DNA from: Gerris lacustris
Lineage: Eukaryota > Arthropoda > Insecta > Hemiptera > Gerridae
Length of the DNA stretch: 64,000 nucleotides
Assembly: GCA_951217055.1 (NCBI GenBank)
Contig: OX578286.1
Span: 13,355,050-13,419,049 of the forward strand
Direction of reading: 5' to 3'
Part shown: one piece after another, positions 45,337 to 56,309 of the stretch
How positions within the stretch are numbered: position 1 is the first letter of the stretch
Layout: every line of letters begins with the position of its first letter
The notes under the pieces: generated by a model
Told to the model about the DNA's origin: nothing
The model's database searches: none
Seen by the model: the letters and a program-made list of their open reading frames with translations, nothing else
Translations under genes and position numbers: made by a program

Positions 45337-45777
45337 CTTTCAGATGACATGTGTGATTTACATAACTGCGCATGTCATACGATATTGTCAGAGGATCGTT
45401 TGGACGGTACAGTAAACGGTTAGCAAACGATCCCTACGCGGGTTGGAACAGTTTGGAGGACGGTACGTAGTACTGTCACAAGTCTGGTTAGAGCTTTTAT
45501 CCATTGCGCATGCCCGTGACACTGCTTGGTCGCAACAAACCTGGTTTACAAATTACAAAGCAGTATACCGTCCGGGGGACCGTCACAGGCATGCGCAATG
45601 GATAAAAGCTCTAACCCGACTTGTGACAGTACTACGTACCGTCCTCCAAACTGTTCCAACCCGCGTAGGGATCGTTTGCGAACCGTTTACTGTACCGTCC
45701 AAACGATCCTCTGACAATATTAAGTACTGGTTTGTATGACATGCGCAGTTATGTAAATCACACATGTCATATGAAAG
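45337..45777. other. Long near-perfect inverted repeat (arms about 185 bp)
   Basis: The left arm (45337-45521) and the inverse of the right arm (45581-45777) match at nearly every base. Shared blocks include atgacatgtgtgatttacat, ggatcgtttggacggtacag and gacggtacgtagtactgtca. The only sizeable difference is a roughly 14-bp gap near 45384 versus 45725. The loop is about 60 bp. It is GC-richer than its surroundings. A transcript would fold into a very long duplex. Overlapping open frames on both strands are explained by the symmetry. Confidence 0.85.
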
Positions 45778-46186
45778 TTTCCATAACTGTTAGGTTTCCT
45801 TGAATGATTTTAATACGGTGCGAATAGTCCTAAACCCATTCCAACCTGACATGATTTTATTAAAGTACAATGTAAGCGCATGCGCATAAAGCCAGTCCTA
45901 AACGATTCCCAAACAATCCGCGGGACGATACTAAGAACGGTACAAATAGGGGGGTTGGAACAAACCTTCTATTGATTTTACATGATGTCCGAATTAGCGG
46001 AGTCTGGATTAGCGAGATCCTACTGTAATAAAATACAACAAACCGGTTTCCACTACAAAATACTGATTTACGATAACACACCGACTAATTGCACTAATAC
46101 TAGTGTTTTTTTTTATTAACTTTACTTAGTATAGCTTAATTATTAAAAAAAAATACAGAAAAATTCTCAATCAATATTATTATCTA
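45778..46186. other. No recognised gene
   Basis: Unassigned. gtaagcgcatgcgcataaa (about 45872) echoes the hairpin's gcgcatgc motif. A 73-codon frame here has no domain. Confidence 0.35.
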
Positions 46187-46194
46187 TAATATTC

Positions 46195-46430
46195 GGTACT
46201 TCTTTAGATTGTTACTCCCCTATACGTGCTTTTAGAATATAAATGACTTTGACTAAATAACTATTAAGAGAAAGGGATGTTTAGTGCAATGTACTTTGGG
46301 AAAAAGGAATATAACACTTTTGCTTTTATAAAGGGAGTAACAGTCTAAAGAAGAACACTCCGTATACCTTCTTTAGATTGTTACTCTCCTTTGTTTTTAT
46401 ATAAGGGGAGTAACAATCTAAAGAAGTGCC
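46195..46430. mobile_element. Family I element I-2
   Basis: Ends: ggtacttctttagattgtt and the inverse of aacaatctaaagaagtgcc. They are flanked by taatattc (46187-46194) and taatattt (46431-46438), an 8-bp duplication with one difference. The interior is itself palindromic. An 8-bp duplication fits hAT or Merlin; the GG start is unlike canonical hAT. Confidence 0.7.
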
Positions 46431-46438
46431 TAATATTT

Positions 46439-47269
46439 TATAGTGATGGAAAGTGCATAAGAAAATAAATGTTAATTATTAATTTATTTAAGAGATGTAT
46501 GAAAATTATCTAAATAAAGATATATACATTGTAACACCACTCTACCCTATAAATAAAATACAAATAAATATAGTCTATAATAACGTAAATATAATCTATA
46601 TTAGGCTTGTAAAGGGCGAGGTCAAATATACTAGAGAATGGGAGAGAGTATAAGAAAGAGTGGAGGGGAGATGTATAAAAGAAAATTTCAATTTTAACCA
46701 CCTGACCCCCCCCCCCCTCTTCGGTCGTACCAAGCCGTAGCTTCTGTAAATAAATACATCTGTTTTTTGCAGCTCGGTACATAGGCTGGGATGTATGATG
46801 CCGTGAGGAAAGTAAGTTTAGAAAGATACGAAAATAGAAGCAGTAAGATATATAAATATATCTTTAGACCGAGCAATACACAAGAGTAGTAAGAGTGGAG
46901 TGTACAACAGTCTATTAGTTGGAAAACGACCTACAGGCCTTCTAGAGTATGTCAACCATAGCCTACGTTCACTACATCTTTTTTACATTTTATTTTTCGT
47001 ACAAAAAATTATATAAAACATGATCGAGAAATAGACACAAAACCGAAAAATGTTCACTGATTTATGAAATCATTTCTGTCCAAACGAAGAAAAGAAAAAG
47101 GTCTAACACATCGAACAAAATTTCATTTAGATATTTATTCTGCATTTAAATTCCATAATATCATATTGAAATGATTTTATTATAAAAAAAAAAAAAAAAA
47201 ATTAAAATGTGTGCTACAGGTGGTTGTTTACTTTACATTTTCGATTTTCCAAACAATAGCGTCAAAGAG
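46439..47269. other. No recognised gene
   Basis: Unassigned sequence with a poly-C run at 46707-46717 and poly-A at 47186-47202. A 90-codon minus-strand frame (46510-46782) has no domain. Confidence 0.4.
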
Positions 47270-47272
47270 TAA

Positions 47273-48067
47273 AGGCGGAAATACACATGCTTGTAAAAAA
47301 GCATGCCAGAGGCGAGTTACAAGCACGTCAGTAGCTGGCATGCTGCAGAAGCTGTGTAAATTTGCCAGTGAAACAGCATGCTAGTATCATCCGGATGATA
47401 GGTCTTGTGCGAGCTACTAGCACATGGCAATACACATTCCAGTCACAGTTCTAGTTTTTAAACAGGCAATCGTTTCTTGCCTTCTTTGAGCCGGAATAAA
47501 TTATGAAATAATTGTATTTGATTAAATTAATTTTGATAGTTTTATTAATTGTTTCAATGTACCTTATGAATGTGTCGGTGCGGAATGAAATTAACCAGAT
47601 TGTTCTGTTACTTGCAAAGAACTGTGTTTTAAAACATTTGAAAAATAATACAAAGACACGATGAGTGTGGGTAAAGATTGGATAGCTAAAAGGGAATTAG
47701 GTACATGGAGCAAGTCAGTGCTACTAAATGAAATGCGGTTCGGGGACGTTAATGGTTTTAGGAATCAATTACGAATGCTTCCGGAGTTGATGAGTTGTTG
47801 TCAGACACACGCGAAAGGAAGGAACGCAACTGAAGACTGAAGGGCTGAGGGAGACTCGTGCTAGCTACTAGCAACCTTTCGCTGGCAGGCCTGTTTACAC
47901 GTGCCTTATCAGTTCCCCCTCCCCTCGACTTGTGCCACTGGCAAGACAAAAATCAAACCTCGTGCGATTTACTCGCATGCTATTTGATGTATACACATCC
48001 CAGTAGCTCTCCTCTGCGAGCTACTCGGATGTTTTTGTGCGAGTAACTAGCATATGTATTTCCGCCT
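47273..48067 (+). mobile_element. PIF/Harbinger-like element
   Basis: The ends aggcggaaatacacatgc and the inverse of gcatatgtatttccgcct pair as TIRs. They are flanked by TAA at 47270-47272 and 48068-48070, the 3-bp TWA target of PIF/Harbinger. Subterminal repeats (gagctactagca, gcatgctag, gcgagtaactagca) occur on both sides. The interior keeps a transposase N-terminal stump, so this is an internally deleted derivative. Confidence 0.85.
47661..47840 (+). pseudogene. Harbinger transposase N-terminal remnant
   Basis: A 59-codon frame starting at ATG (47661) and ending TGA. Residues about 6-40 include DWIAKRELGTW, LLNEMRFGD and FRNQLRMLPELM. These match the conserved N-terminal pattern of PIF/Harbinger transposases (a W.. 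W ...R...G.. stretch, a short acidic spacer, then F..YLRM.PE.F). The DDE catalytic domain is absent: after MLPELM the frame runs into unrelated sequence. Its position inside an element with Harbinger ends supports the identification. Non-functional. Confidence 0.75.
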
Positions 48068-48079
48068 TAATGACAGACA

Positions 48080-48195
48080 TCTTAAAAAAAACACTTTTTT
48101 GGAATCAGAGGACCTTTAACGTGTAAATGCATTCAAATTAAGGGTACAATACTTTCTCTTTATATATAGTACATATATGAGCAAGTAAGAATAAA
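48080..48195 (+). mobile_element. Family D end fragment D12
   Basis: gacagacatcttaaaa, ttttttggaatcagaggacc and aacgtgtaaatgc, with the tail atatgagcaagtaag, correspond to the 3' part of the D family. Confidence 0.5.
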
Positions 48196-48239
48196 AAAAA
48201 GCAAGCAAGAATAAAAAAGTATTAGTTGAAACAAAGAAA

Positions 48240-49750
48240 AAGGTTATAAACAACTATAATTTCTGGTCTTTTATGGCCCTATGGTATGGACTATAGCTCT
48301 GCTCACTTCCCTATGGCCTTCCGCACTTACTTTACTATGACCAGCCTTATTTATTCACTATGGCAACCCTGCTTATTACGCTGTAGCCACCCTGCTTACT
48401 TTACAATTTCCACCCTGCTAACTGCACTATAAGCAAGGCTGCTTACTACACTGTGGCCAGGCTGCTTACTACCCTATGGCTACACTACTTACTTTATTAT
48501 GAATTATGACCACCCAGATAACTGCACTTTGGCAACCCTGCTTCCTACACTATAGTCACCCTACTTACTATACTATAATCACCCTGTTAACTGCACTATA
48601 GCCAGCCTGCCTGCTACACTAAGGTCATTCTGCTTACTTTATTGTGACCACTCTGCTAAATGCACTATAGCCCCCTTCCTAACTAGAATATGATCACCCT
48701 GTTTACTTCACTATAATCACCTTTTTAACTGCACTATAGCCAGCCTGCTTACTACACTTTGGCCATTCTATTTAATACACTATGATCACTTGCTTACTTC
48801 ACTATAATCACCCTGCTTATAACATTAAGGCCACCCTGCTTACTACACTATGATCATCCAGCTTACTTTATTATAATCACCCTGTTTACTTCACTATAAT
48901 CACCCTGTTAACTGCACTATAGCCAGCCTGCTTACTCCGCTTTGACCACTCTATTTAATACACTATGATCACTAGCTTACTTCACTATAATCACCCTGCT
49001 TATAACATTAAGGCCACCCTGCTTACTACACTATGATTATCCTGCTTACTTTATTATAATCACCCTGTTTACTTCACTATAATCACCCTGTTAACTGCAC
49101 TATAGCCAGCCTGCTTACTACACTTTGGCCATTCTATTTAATACACTATGATCACTTGCTTACTTCACTTTAATCACCCTGCTTATAACATTAAGGCCAC
49201 CCTGCTTACTACACTATGATCATCCTGCTTACTTTATTATAATCACCCTGTTTACTTCACTATAATCACCCTGTTAACTGCACTATAGCCAGCCTGCTTA
49301 CTACACTTTGGCCATTCTATTTAATACACTATGATCACTTGCTTACTTCACTATAATCACCCTGCTTATAACATTAAGGCCACCCTGCTTACTACACTAT
49401 GATCATCCAGCTTACTTTATTATAATCACCCTGTTTACTTCACTATAATCACCCTGTTAACTGCACTATAGCCAGCCTGCTTACTACACTTTGGCCATTC
49501 TATTTAATACACTATGATCACTTGCTTACTTCACTATAATCACCCTGCTTATAACATTAAGGCCACCCTGCTTACTACACTATGATCATCCAGCTTACTT
49601 TATTATAATCACCCTGTTTACTTCACTATCATCACCCTGTTAACTGTACTATAGCCAGCCTGCCTACTACGCTATGGCCACTCTGCTTACAACACTATAA
49701 TCACGTTGCTTACTTTACTAAAATCATCCTGCTTATTACATTATTCAATT
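48240..49750. repeat. About 26-bp satellite with 183-bp higher-order repeat
   Basis: The basic unit resembles accctgcttactacactatg. From about 48660 to 49660 a seven-unit block repeats, as shown by the recurrence of gccagcctgcttact at about 48739, 48922, 49105, 49288 and 49471 (183-bp spacing). Edge units are irregular. No coding. Confidence 0.88.
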
Positions 49751-50640
49751 CTTGTGTTTGTTGTACTCAGAATTTTAACCTAAATCGGCACGAGCGTGTA
49801 CTCTGTCAGTATTCTTCTCGGAAGCAAACTGATCTGAGTCAGATATAAACCTCTGGCTTAACTCTCTAACTCGTACACTGCCTCTTTCAATTTGGCATTT
49901 CTACTCATCTTACCAGAACTAATGATTTGATGATTGTCCACTACTTAAATGCCGATTTAGTACAAAAGAGTTACTTCTAATAGATATCGTTCTTTATTAC
50001 CAATCATCAAAAACACTTTGTAGAACGCCTTCAATAATATCTACTTATTAGATATCGTAAACTACACAATAACTTTAAAAGCTCATAATTAAAATTAACT
50101 TTGAACCATTTGACATCCATTCGAAATAATAAATAATTCCAACAAACCGACCAATTCTCAAGAAACAATTTTATGTTATCAATATTAAAAATATAAATAG
50201 ATAATTGCGAAGAAGTCATAACCTATTATTATGCGACACTTTCTTCTTATCTTTATGCACTGAATAGCAATCTATACTTAACTCATTAACTTTTAGGGTT
50301 AATGATCTTATGCTTCGGTCATGAAACTACTGCAAGGTCGTTTTGAACAATAACCCTTAATATATAAATACTTTAACAATTAAAAAAAAAAAAATAAATA
50401 AATAATGCGCAAACTAGCAGAAAAATTATTCTTGAATAGAAATATAATTACGTTGCATTTAAATGTAACGGACATAAAAACAACTTTGTCTGCTAATTAA
50501 TTTTTCCTTTTAGATTTTTAAGTTTTGATTTTTTTTTAAATATTATTTAAGCTTACGTATAGTCTAGTATTTTCAATCGTGTTTATATATTTATTAACTT
50601 AATCTAATAGGCCAATGAACCTTTTCCTTACTTTCTCATG
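49751..50640. other. No recognised gene
   Basis: Unassigned. A 62-codon minus-strand frame at 50031-50219 has no domain. Confidence 0.4.
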
Positions 50641-50770
50641 TACTTGTATAGAGAAGAAGTATTGTGATGGCGTGAGAATTCGATTTTGATGGATTTTCAT
50701 GTTTTTAGGTCCCTCATTCAAAAAATTGGTTTTAAAAGGTTTACGTCTGTCGTTTCTGCAAACACGATAG
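50640..50770 (-). mobile_element. Family D end fragment
   Basis: The complement of the D tail: tagagaagaagtattgtgat, gatggattttcatg, ttttaggtccc, and the acgtctgtcgtttctgcaa block that corresponds to the gacagaca part. Confidence 0.45.
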
Positions 50771-51093
50771 GGTCACAGAGCCAGTAGCAAGATTTAAATG
50801 AAATTTGGCATACATGTTTTAAAAAAATCGAAACCTAGAGACGATTTCAAATATTTAATTTAATTTTTAAATTTAAGCGCGCTACGGATTAGCAGAAGAT
50901 AGAAATTACTATAGAGCCAACCAACTAACCAAATTTAAATTAAATCCGACTGGTTAATGACAAATTAAATTAAATTATATACGTGACCATTTTTGGGTTC
51001 TTTTATGAACTAACTTTGATTTAGGTACTATCAAAATCCATTGAAATCAGACAAATCGTTCTCTATTTCCGGTTCCGGTAACGCATTAATTTT
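50771..51093. other. No recognised feature
   Basis: Unassigned AT-rich sequence. Confidence 0.4.
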
Positions 51094-51300
51094 GCTTTCG
51101 AGTTTACCGAAGGTAACGGAAGCTATGTGATCGTTCTGAAGAACGAAAATATTTTATGTCTCCGATATCAAATAATTTTGGTTACACGTCCGATTTTAAT
51201 GACATTTCTATAGTAGGTCATAATTAGCTCATTGTTGGTCCCATAAAGTTTTTAAACTTCTGCGCTCATTTGTTCCTCTTTTATCAATATGAACAGGGAT
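51094..51300 (+). mobile_element. Family C head fragment
   Basis: gctttcgagtttaccgaagg, taacggaagctatgtgatcg and ttctgaagaacgaaaa form the C head in its least disturbed form. It is followed by tctccgat and ccgattttaatgacatttct with a deletion of the middle. This copy carries the sequence that the 60-bp array repeats. Confidence 0.6.
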
Positions 51301-51438
51301 TATGATTTCTTCAATTGAAATTTAGTTGTGAAGCCAATATTGTCTTGTGTTTATAGTGTGGACATCGAAAAAGGAAACGGTCTATACTATTGCTTGTTCG
51401 TCATTTATTTTACAAAGCAGAAATTTCATGGCCCCATC

Positions 51439-51594
51439 TAAAATATAAACTAAATTGTCGTAGATTAGTCAAAATATAAACTAAATTGTTGTAGATTAGT
51501 CAAAATATAAATTAAATTGTTGTAGATTAGTCAAAATATAAACTATTTTGTTGTATATTAGCCAAAATATAAACTAAATTGTAGTAGATTAGCC
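51439..51594. repeat. 31-bp tandem repeat, five copies
   Basis: The unit is aaaatataaactaaattgtt then gtagattagtc. Units differ at one to three positions. Confidence 0.88.
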
Positions 51595-52339
51595 TGAACA
51601 TTTATTTTATTACATATAAAAAAAAAAAATATAAATACAAATATAAATAAAAAATATATTAAAATATATTATATTTTGTATTAAATATAAATTATTAATT
51701 TAATAAACAAATGAAATAAAAAATAACTCATAATTATCAGGACTACTATAACTTAAGCCAAAAAACTATAAAAGAACATAAAACTAAGTATATAAAGAAT
51801 AAATAAATCTACAAACAAGATGCCAATTAATTCTAATTCTTGTTCTCATTTTTATGTGTTTATATTATATATAAACATTATTGTTATTTGTTTATATTAT
51901 ATATAATATATTAGGTTAAGGAATAAACAAGTTAGAAGTGTAAAATAATATTAGAGACGGGGCCCTCTCTCTAGGTGTTTAACACTTACTTAGGGCCCTC
52001 ATCAAGTATTTTTACTTTTATATTTATGTATTATACATTTATGTATTGATTTATTTATGTATTATTTTTTTTTTTTTATTTTTTTTTTTTTTTGATATGA
52101 TGGAAATATATTATTATTATTATTATTATATCCTTAGTTGATAGAAAACCCTTAGTTTTTTCAAGGTATTCTCATTCTCTTCCTGATATACTGTTCTCCT
52201 AACCCTAAAGAACTTATTAATCTATAACTGGGATTATACTGAGAAGCCGTAGCAGCTTCCACACCAACCCTAGAAGATTGGTTCTTTATTTTCTTCAAAT
52301 GATTGATTCCTCCTTATACTTATAATTATTCTTGAAATC
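51595..52339. other. AT-rich, no recognised gene
   Basis: Contains a gggccctc / gagggccc inverted pair (about 51961-52000), poly-T (52067-52094) and a (TAT)n run (52111-52130). Confidence 0.45.
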
Positions 52340-52948
52340 GTCTTCAGAATGATCACAATGCTTTCGTTACGTTCGGTACGCTCGGAAGCAATTGTGATCT
52401 TCTTCAGAATGATCACAATGCTTTCGTTACATTCGGTACGCTCGGAAGCAATTGTGATCTTCTTCAGAATGATCACAATGCTTTCGTTACATTCGGTACG
52501 CTCGGAAGCAATTGTGATCTTCTTCAGAATGATCACAATGCTTTCGTTACATTCGGTACGCTCGGAAGCAATTGTGATCTTCTTCAGAATGATCACGATT
52601 ATTTCGTTACCTTCGGTACGCTCGGAAGCAAGTGTGATCTTCTTCAGAATGATCAAAATGCTTTCGTTACCGTCGGTACGCTCGGAAGCAATTGTAATCT
52701 TCTTCAGAATGATCACAAAGCTTTCGTTACCTTCGGTACGCTCGGAAGCAATTGTGATCTTCTTCAGAATGATCACAAAGCTTTCGTTACCTTCGGTACG
52801 CTCGGAAGCAATTGTAATCTTCTTCAGAAGGATCACGATGATTTCGTTACCTTCGGTACGCTCGGAAGCAATTGTAATCTTCTTCAGAATGATCACGATG
52901 ATTTCGTTACCTTCGGTACGCTCGGAAGCAATTGTGATCTTCTTCAGG
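52340..52948 (-). repeat. 60-bp tandem array, about ten copies
   Basis: The unit (minus strand) is gcttccgagcgtaccgaagg, taacgaaagcattgtgatca, ttctgaagaagatcacaatt, the head of family C. Because 60 is a multiple of three, the minus frame stays open for 241 codons and the plus frame for 217, as 20-residue repeats. Both strands being open equally, and the clear origin from a transposon end, argue against coding. Some residue changes suggest slow divergence across units. Confidence 0.9.
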
Positions 52949-53869
52949 ATGCAAAAAAGCCAAAAGATTTGTTCGCTTTGCGAAAGGGGAAGCAATGTGT
53001 GAAGATGGTTGAAATTAATATGGAACTTGTGAATCCTACCTTTAGATGCAACATCCTAATTTCCTTGAAATCAAACAAGTAAAATGGTACTTTTTTACTT
53101 TAGCATCCCCCTATATCCCTTTGTGTTAATAGTTATTTAGACAAAAGAACATACACAGAGTAGCATATATTCCTTAGTCTAAATTACAATTATGACGAAG
53201 GGATATTTATCCCATATATTTTAAGGATATATGGGGGTTTTCAAAAATATTGGTGGACAGACCAGCAGACCAAAATTGTTCTGATGACCTTACTCAGCGT
53301 TGCAGCGATCTTATCCCCTCTCCAACACAGTAGCATAGGTTCAGCTGACTTGGTCAGGGCAGCCTTGGCTGAACTACTCCTCCTTTACGGTTTTTATCTA
53401 CGACCTACTTTTACTCCCACTCTTATGTTATCATAATTTGTTTATCAACTAGTGACATGTTTCTCGTAGCTTCTTTTGTTATTTGGGAGTCAAATAAGTC
53501 CATAGCAAATAATAATTTATAAACAGATCAGCCCGTTGATCATACGATTTGTTATAATTCACACCCACACATATAATATACACTTAGATATATAACACAC
53601 ATATAACTCACAAACACATCGATTATCGTTATCTTGTTATAAGAGAATACAACACTGTCAGACTTTCTTTACGTCAAACTAACAACAACAACAACAAAAA
53701 GTCAACAATCTTATCAATGGGAAGAGACAGCGAAGGTGAAAAACTGCAAGCACTACGTATTTACACTTCTGACGTGAATTAGTTTATCTACATATAGAAA
53801 GAATATTTATGCAGTCTATCCACGTGGATTGCAATGGAAATAAAATTTATTAATACTTAGTAGGATTCA
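52949..53869. other. No recognised gene
   Basis: Mostly unassigned. Positions 53250-53290 (gacagaccagcagaccaaaa, ttgttctgatg) may be a decayed C fragment. Confidence 0.4.
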
Positions 53870-54930
53870 CCTGTTTCGCTAAGCTATGTAGCTTTATTTT
53901 TACTACGATTTTATTAGCTTGCTTTCTTGTTTGTTTGTCCCTCAGAGTAAGGAAGGGGTAGAGGGAGCAATGCTATTTGAAAAGTGGTTCATTATGCGAC
54001 ACCCATATACTAAATCTCTTAAGCGAGCTCAATCCGAACTAAAGTGACAACTGCACGATCACGTGGTCACTGGTCCTTGTCTTATTGGTATATTCCTTGT
54101 CCTTACGTGTCCACGGACGCTTGTCAACAAAACCTTTACACGTCATTTGCTTTGTTTGATTGTTTTATTATCGAAATGTCAAATACGTCAAAATATCAAA
54201 TATTTAAGAGAAAAATCTGATGTGATTTCTGTAGAAGACGATTTTGTTTTATATAAGATTGCTTTCGGTTATATAGGAACTGGAACTATTACATGTTATT
54301 AACAACGTAACTGCCTTTAGATAATTAATTCGGTTAACAACAAACACTAAAGTACATTTGTATTTATAAAGAAAACTGTATTAAAATATTAAATGTCGTA
54401 GGAAAATATCACATTATACTTATCCTTGTCAGCTGATATCAGATAAATTTCGAGTTTTTATCGAGATGTCGATACTGTTTCACCAAACTGCCGCTTGGGA
54501 GGTTTAGTATGTGGGTGTCGTATAATGAACCAGTTTTTGAGACCCCGATTCTATAGTATTGTTCCCTCTACCCCTTCCTTCCTCTGAGGTTTGTCCAGTA
54601 CAAATCTCGCAATTAACTAACTTCCCAAGTAGCTAGACATTTGAAACTTTTAGAATAGCTCAGACACGATGACAATGCATTATTTTAATACTTTTAGCCA
54701 TTTTTCAGCAGAATTTAATTTATTTTCAGCAAATTTTGCTGTATGGAAGTTAGTTCGGAAAAAATCCGCAAGTTATTTTATTTGTTTTGACATGTCAGAT
54801 ATTTTTACAATCTTGATATGATCAAAACAAATTTGACATGAGCCATGTTTACGATCTTCATTTTAACGAGTTTCAAATTTATGATTTATGAAAAAAAAAC
54901 TTAAAAACGTAGTATGTAAAAAGTTCTTTT
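53870..54930 (-). mobile_element. Family E copy E4, split by a MITE
   Basis: The left part (gattttattagcttgctttc, ttgtttgtttgtcc) ends at 53940. The right part resumes at 54589 (gtttgtccagtacaaatctc, gcagaatttaattta) and runs to about 54930. Together they equal the reverse complement of E1. Confidence 0.7.
53941..54588. mobile_element. MITE with long TIRs and 8-bp duplication
   Basis: The left end ctcagagtaaggaagggg and the inverse of the right end, ctcagaggaaggaagggg, start a TIR that continues with small gaps for about 100 bp (ggttcattatgcgacaccc). The flanking duplication is gtttgtcc (53933-53940 and 54589-54596). The length is 648 bp and no transposase is present. The 8-bp duplication suggests hAT or P-type affinity; the ends are not canonical for either. 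Confidence 0.8.
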
Positions 54931-54933
54931 TAT

Positions 54934-55798
54934 CTTGTAGTTATTAAATTCTTGATTAGTTGAGTCTTTTAAGGTAAATTCAAACGCCTCACACTTGCGA
55001 TATTTCGATCTTTCATAGGACAATTTTCAAGCTAATTGACTAGCTGATTACATTGTCATAGTTATTGTTTTATAAAAATACCTTGAAAGTATATAAATAC
55101 TTATTTGAATCTTACAGATTATCGTCAATTCACCTGTAATCAGATACTGTCAATTACACTATTATTTAACAAAATCTCTGACATCGAAATACATAAAACT
55201 ACCAAGAACAATACCTTTCTACAACCTACTTCGGCTTAAAACTTCCATATTATCCAATAATATATAAAAATGTGTTGTTCTGTGTAAAAATGAATTTCGA
55301 TGTCTGAGATTTTGTTTAATAATAGCGTAATTGACAGTACCTGCTTTCAGATGAAATAGACGAGAATCTGTAAGATTCAAATAAGAATTTATGGGCACTT
55401 CTTCAGATGGTTACGCCCCTTATATAGAAAACAGAGGGAGTAACAATCTAAAGAAGGTGTACGGACTGTTCTTCTTTAAATTATTACTTCCCTTATAAAA
55501 ACAGAAGTATATGATATTCCTTTGCTCATTGGAAAAAACAAAGTGCATTGGACTAAACAACCTTTTGTCTTTATATTTATTTAGTAAGTCATTTATATTC
55601 TAAAAAAAAACACAGGGGTGTAACAATCTAAAGAAGTACCAATTTATGTACTTTCAAGAATTTTTAAAAAACAATTACTGTGACAATGTAATCAGCTAGT
55701 AAGTCAGCTTGAGAATGATCCAAGGAGGAAATATCGCAAATGTGAGGCGATTGAATTTTCTTTAAAAGACCCAACTAATAAAGAATTTTTACTACAAG
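54934..55798. mobile_element. Foldback element, one arm interrupted
   Basis: The left arm (about 54934-55190: cttgtag, aaattcaaacgcctcac, ttgcgatatttc, gctgattacattgtca, tctgacatcgaaat) is the inverse of the right arm (55288-55798), with a loop of about 95 bp. The right arm is longer because it contains the family I element at 55394-55640. Confidence 0.75.
55394..55640. mobile_element. Family I element I-3
   Basis: Ends ggcacttcttcagatggt and the inverse of caatctaaagaagtacc. They are flanked by a perfect 8-bp duplication aatttatg (55386-55393 and 55641-55648). The opposite arm of the host foldback carries the uninterrupted counterpart of the site near 55088-55105. Confidence 0.82.
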
Positions 55799-55872
55799 GA
55801 ACAATCTAGTAATTTATTTTTAAATTTATAAATTTACTTACTACCACCAACAAACCTTAAAATTCTTAAACT

Positions 55873-56210
55873 ATACGAGAATATCAAAATTGGCTTTTTA
55901 CTAATATTGAGGGGTTTTATACCTCAGTTACTGACAACCCTCTAGGAAGAGGAAGGAACCGCTTAAGATCTATGCAGCGGTATATGAGCAACATACTGAG
56001 AGAAAACAAGGAGTTAGGATTTGGACGACCTAGCCAGATATGGTCAGCTATATTAAAGAAAGAACGATACAAGGGCAGGTACATTTGGTTTGGATGAGCG
56101 AAGACAGGAGTATGGAAAATGGATGGCATTCCAAGTGGCAGCAGAAATAGAGGAAGACGGAAGACCTAAAACAAAATGGCTGCCAGGTTTTTCCATGACT
56201 ATCTACGAGG
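55873..56210 (+). pseudogene. Unidentified protein-like stretch with a frame break
   Basis: A frame open from about 55873 to a TGA at about 56096 reads through NWLFTNIEGFYTSV, GRGRNRLRSMQRYMSNIL, ELGFGRPSQIWSAIL and KERYKGRYIWFG. A second frame then continues with DERRQEYGKWMAFQVAAEIE and DGRPKTKWLPGF. Composition is balanced and clearly less AT-rich than the flanks, as expected of former coding DNA, and the two pieces look like one protein broken by a frameshift. I do not recognise the family. It could be a mobile-element protein or an exon of a host pseudogene. Confidence 0.35.
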
Positions 56211-56309
56211 TTTGGCGTATGGTCTTTTTGTTGGGATTTATAGTTGAGCAACATTCTAATTCAAATCAGTCAAATTTCAGAAGGGAGTAAATATTCAGCC
56301 TTACGACAT

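Noticed and set aside
52270..52995. 241-codon and 217-codon opposed frames
   Set aside because: Periodicity of 60 bp keeps both strands open; the unit is the head of family C.
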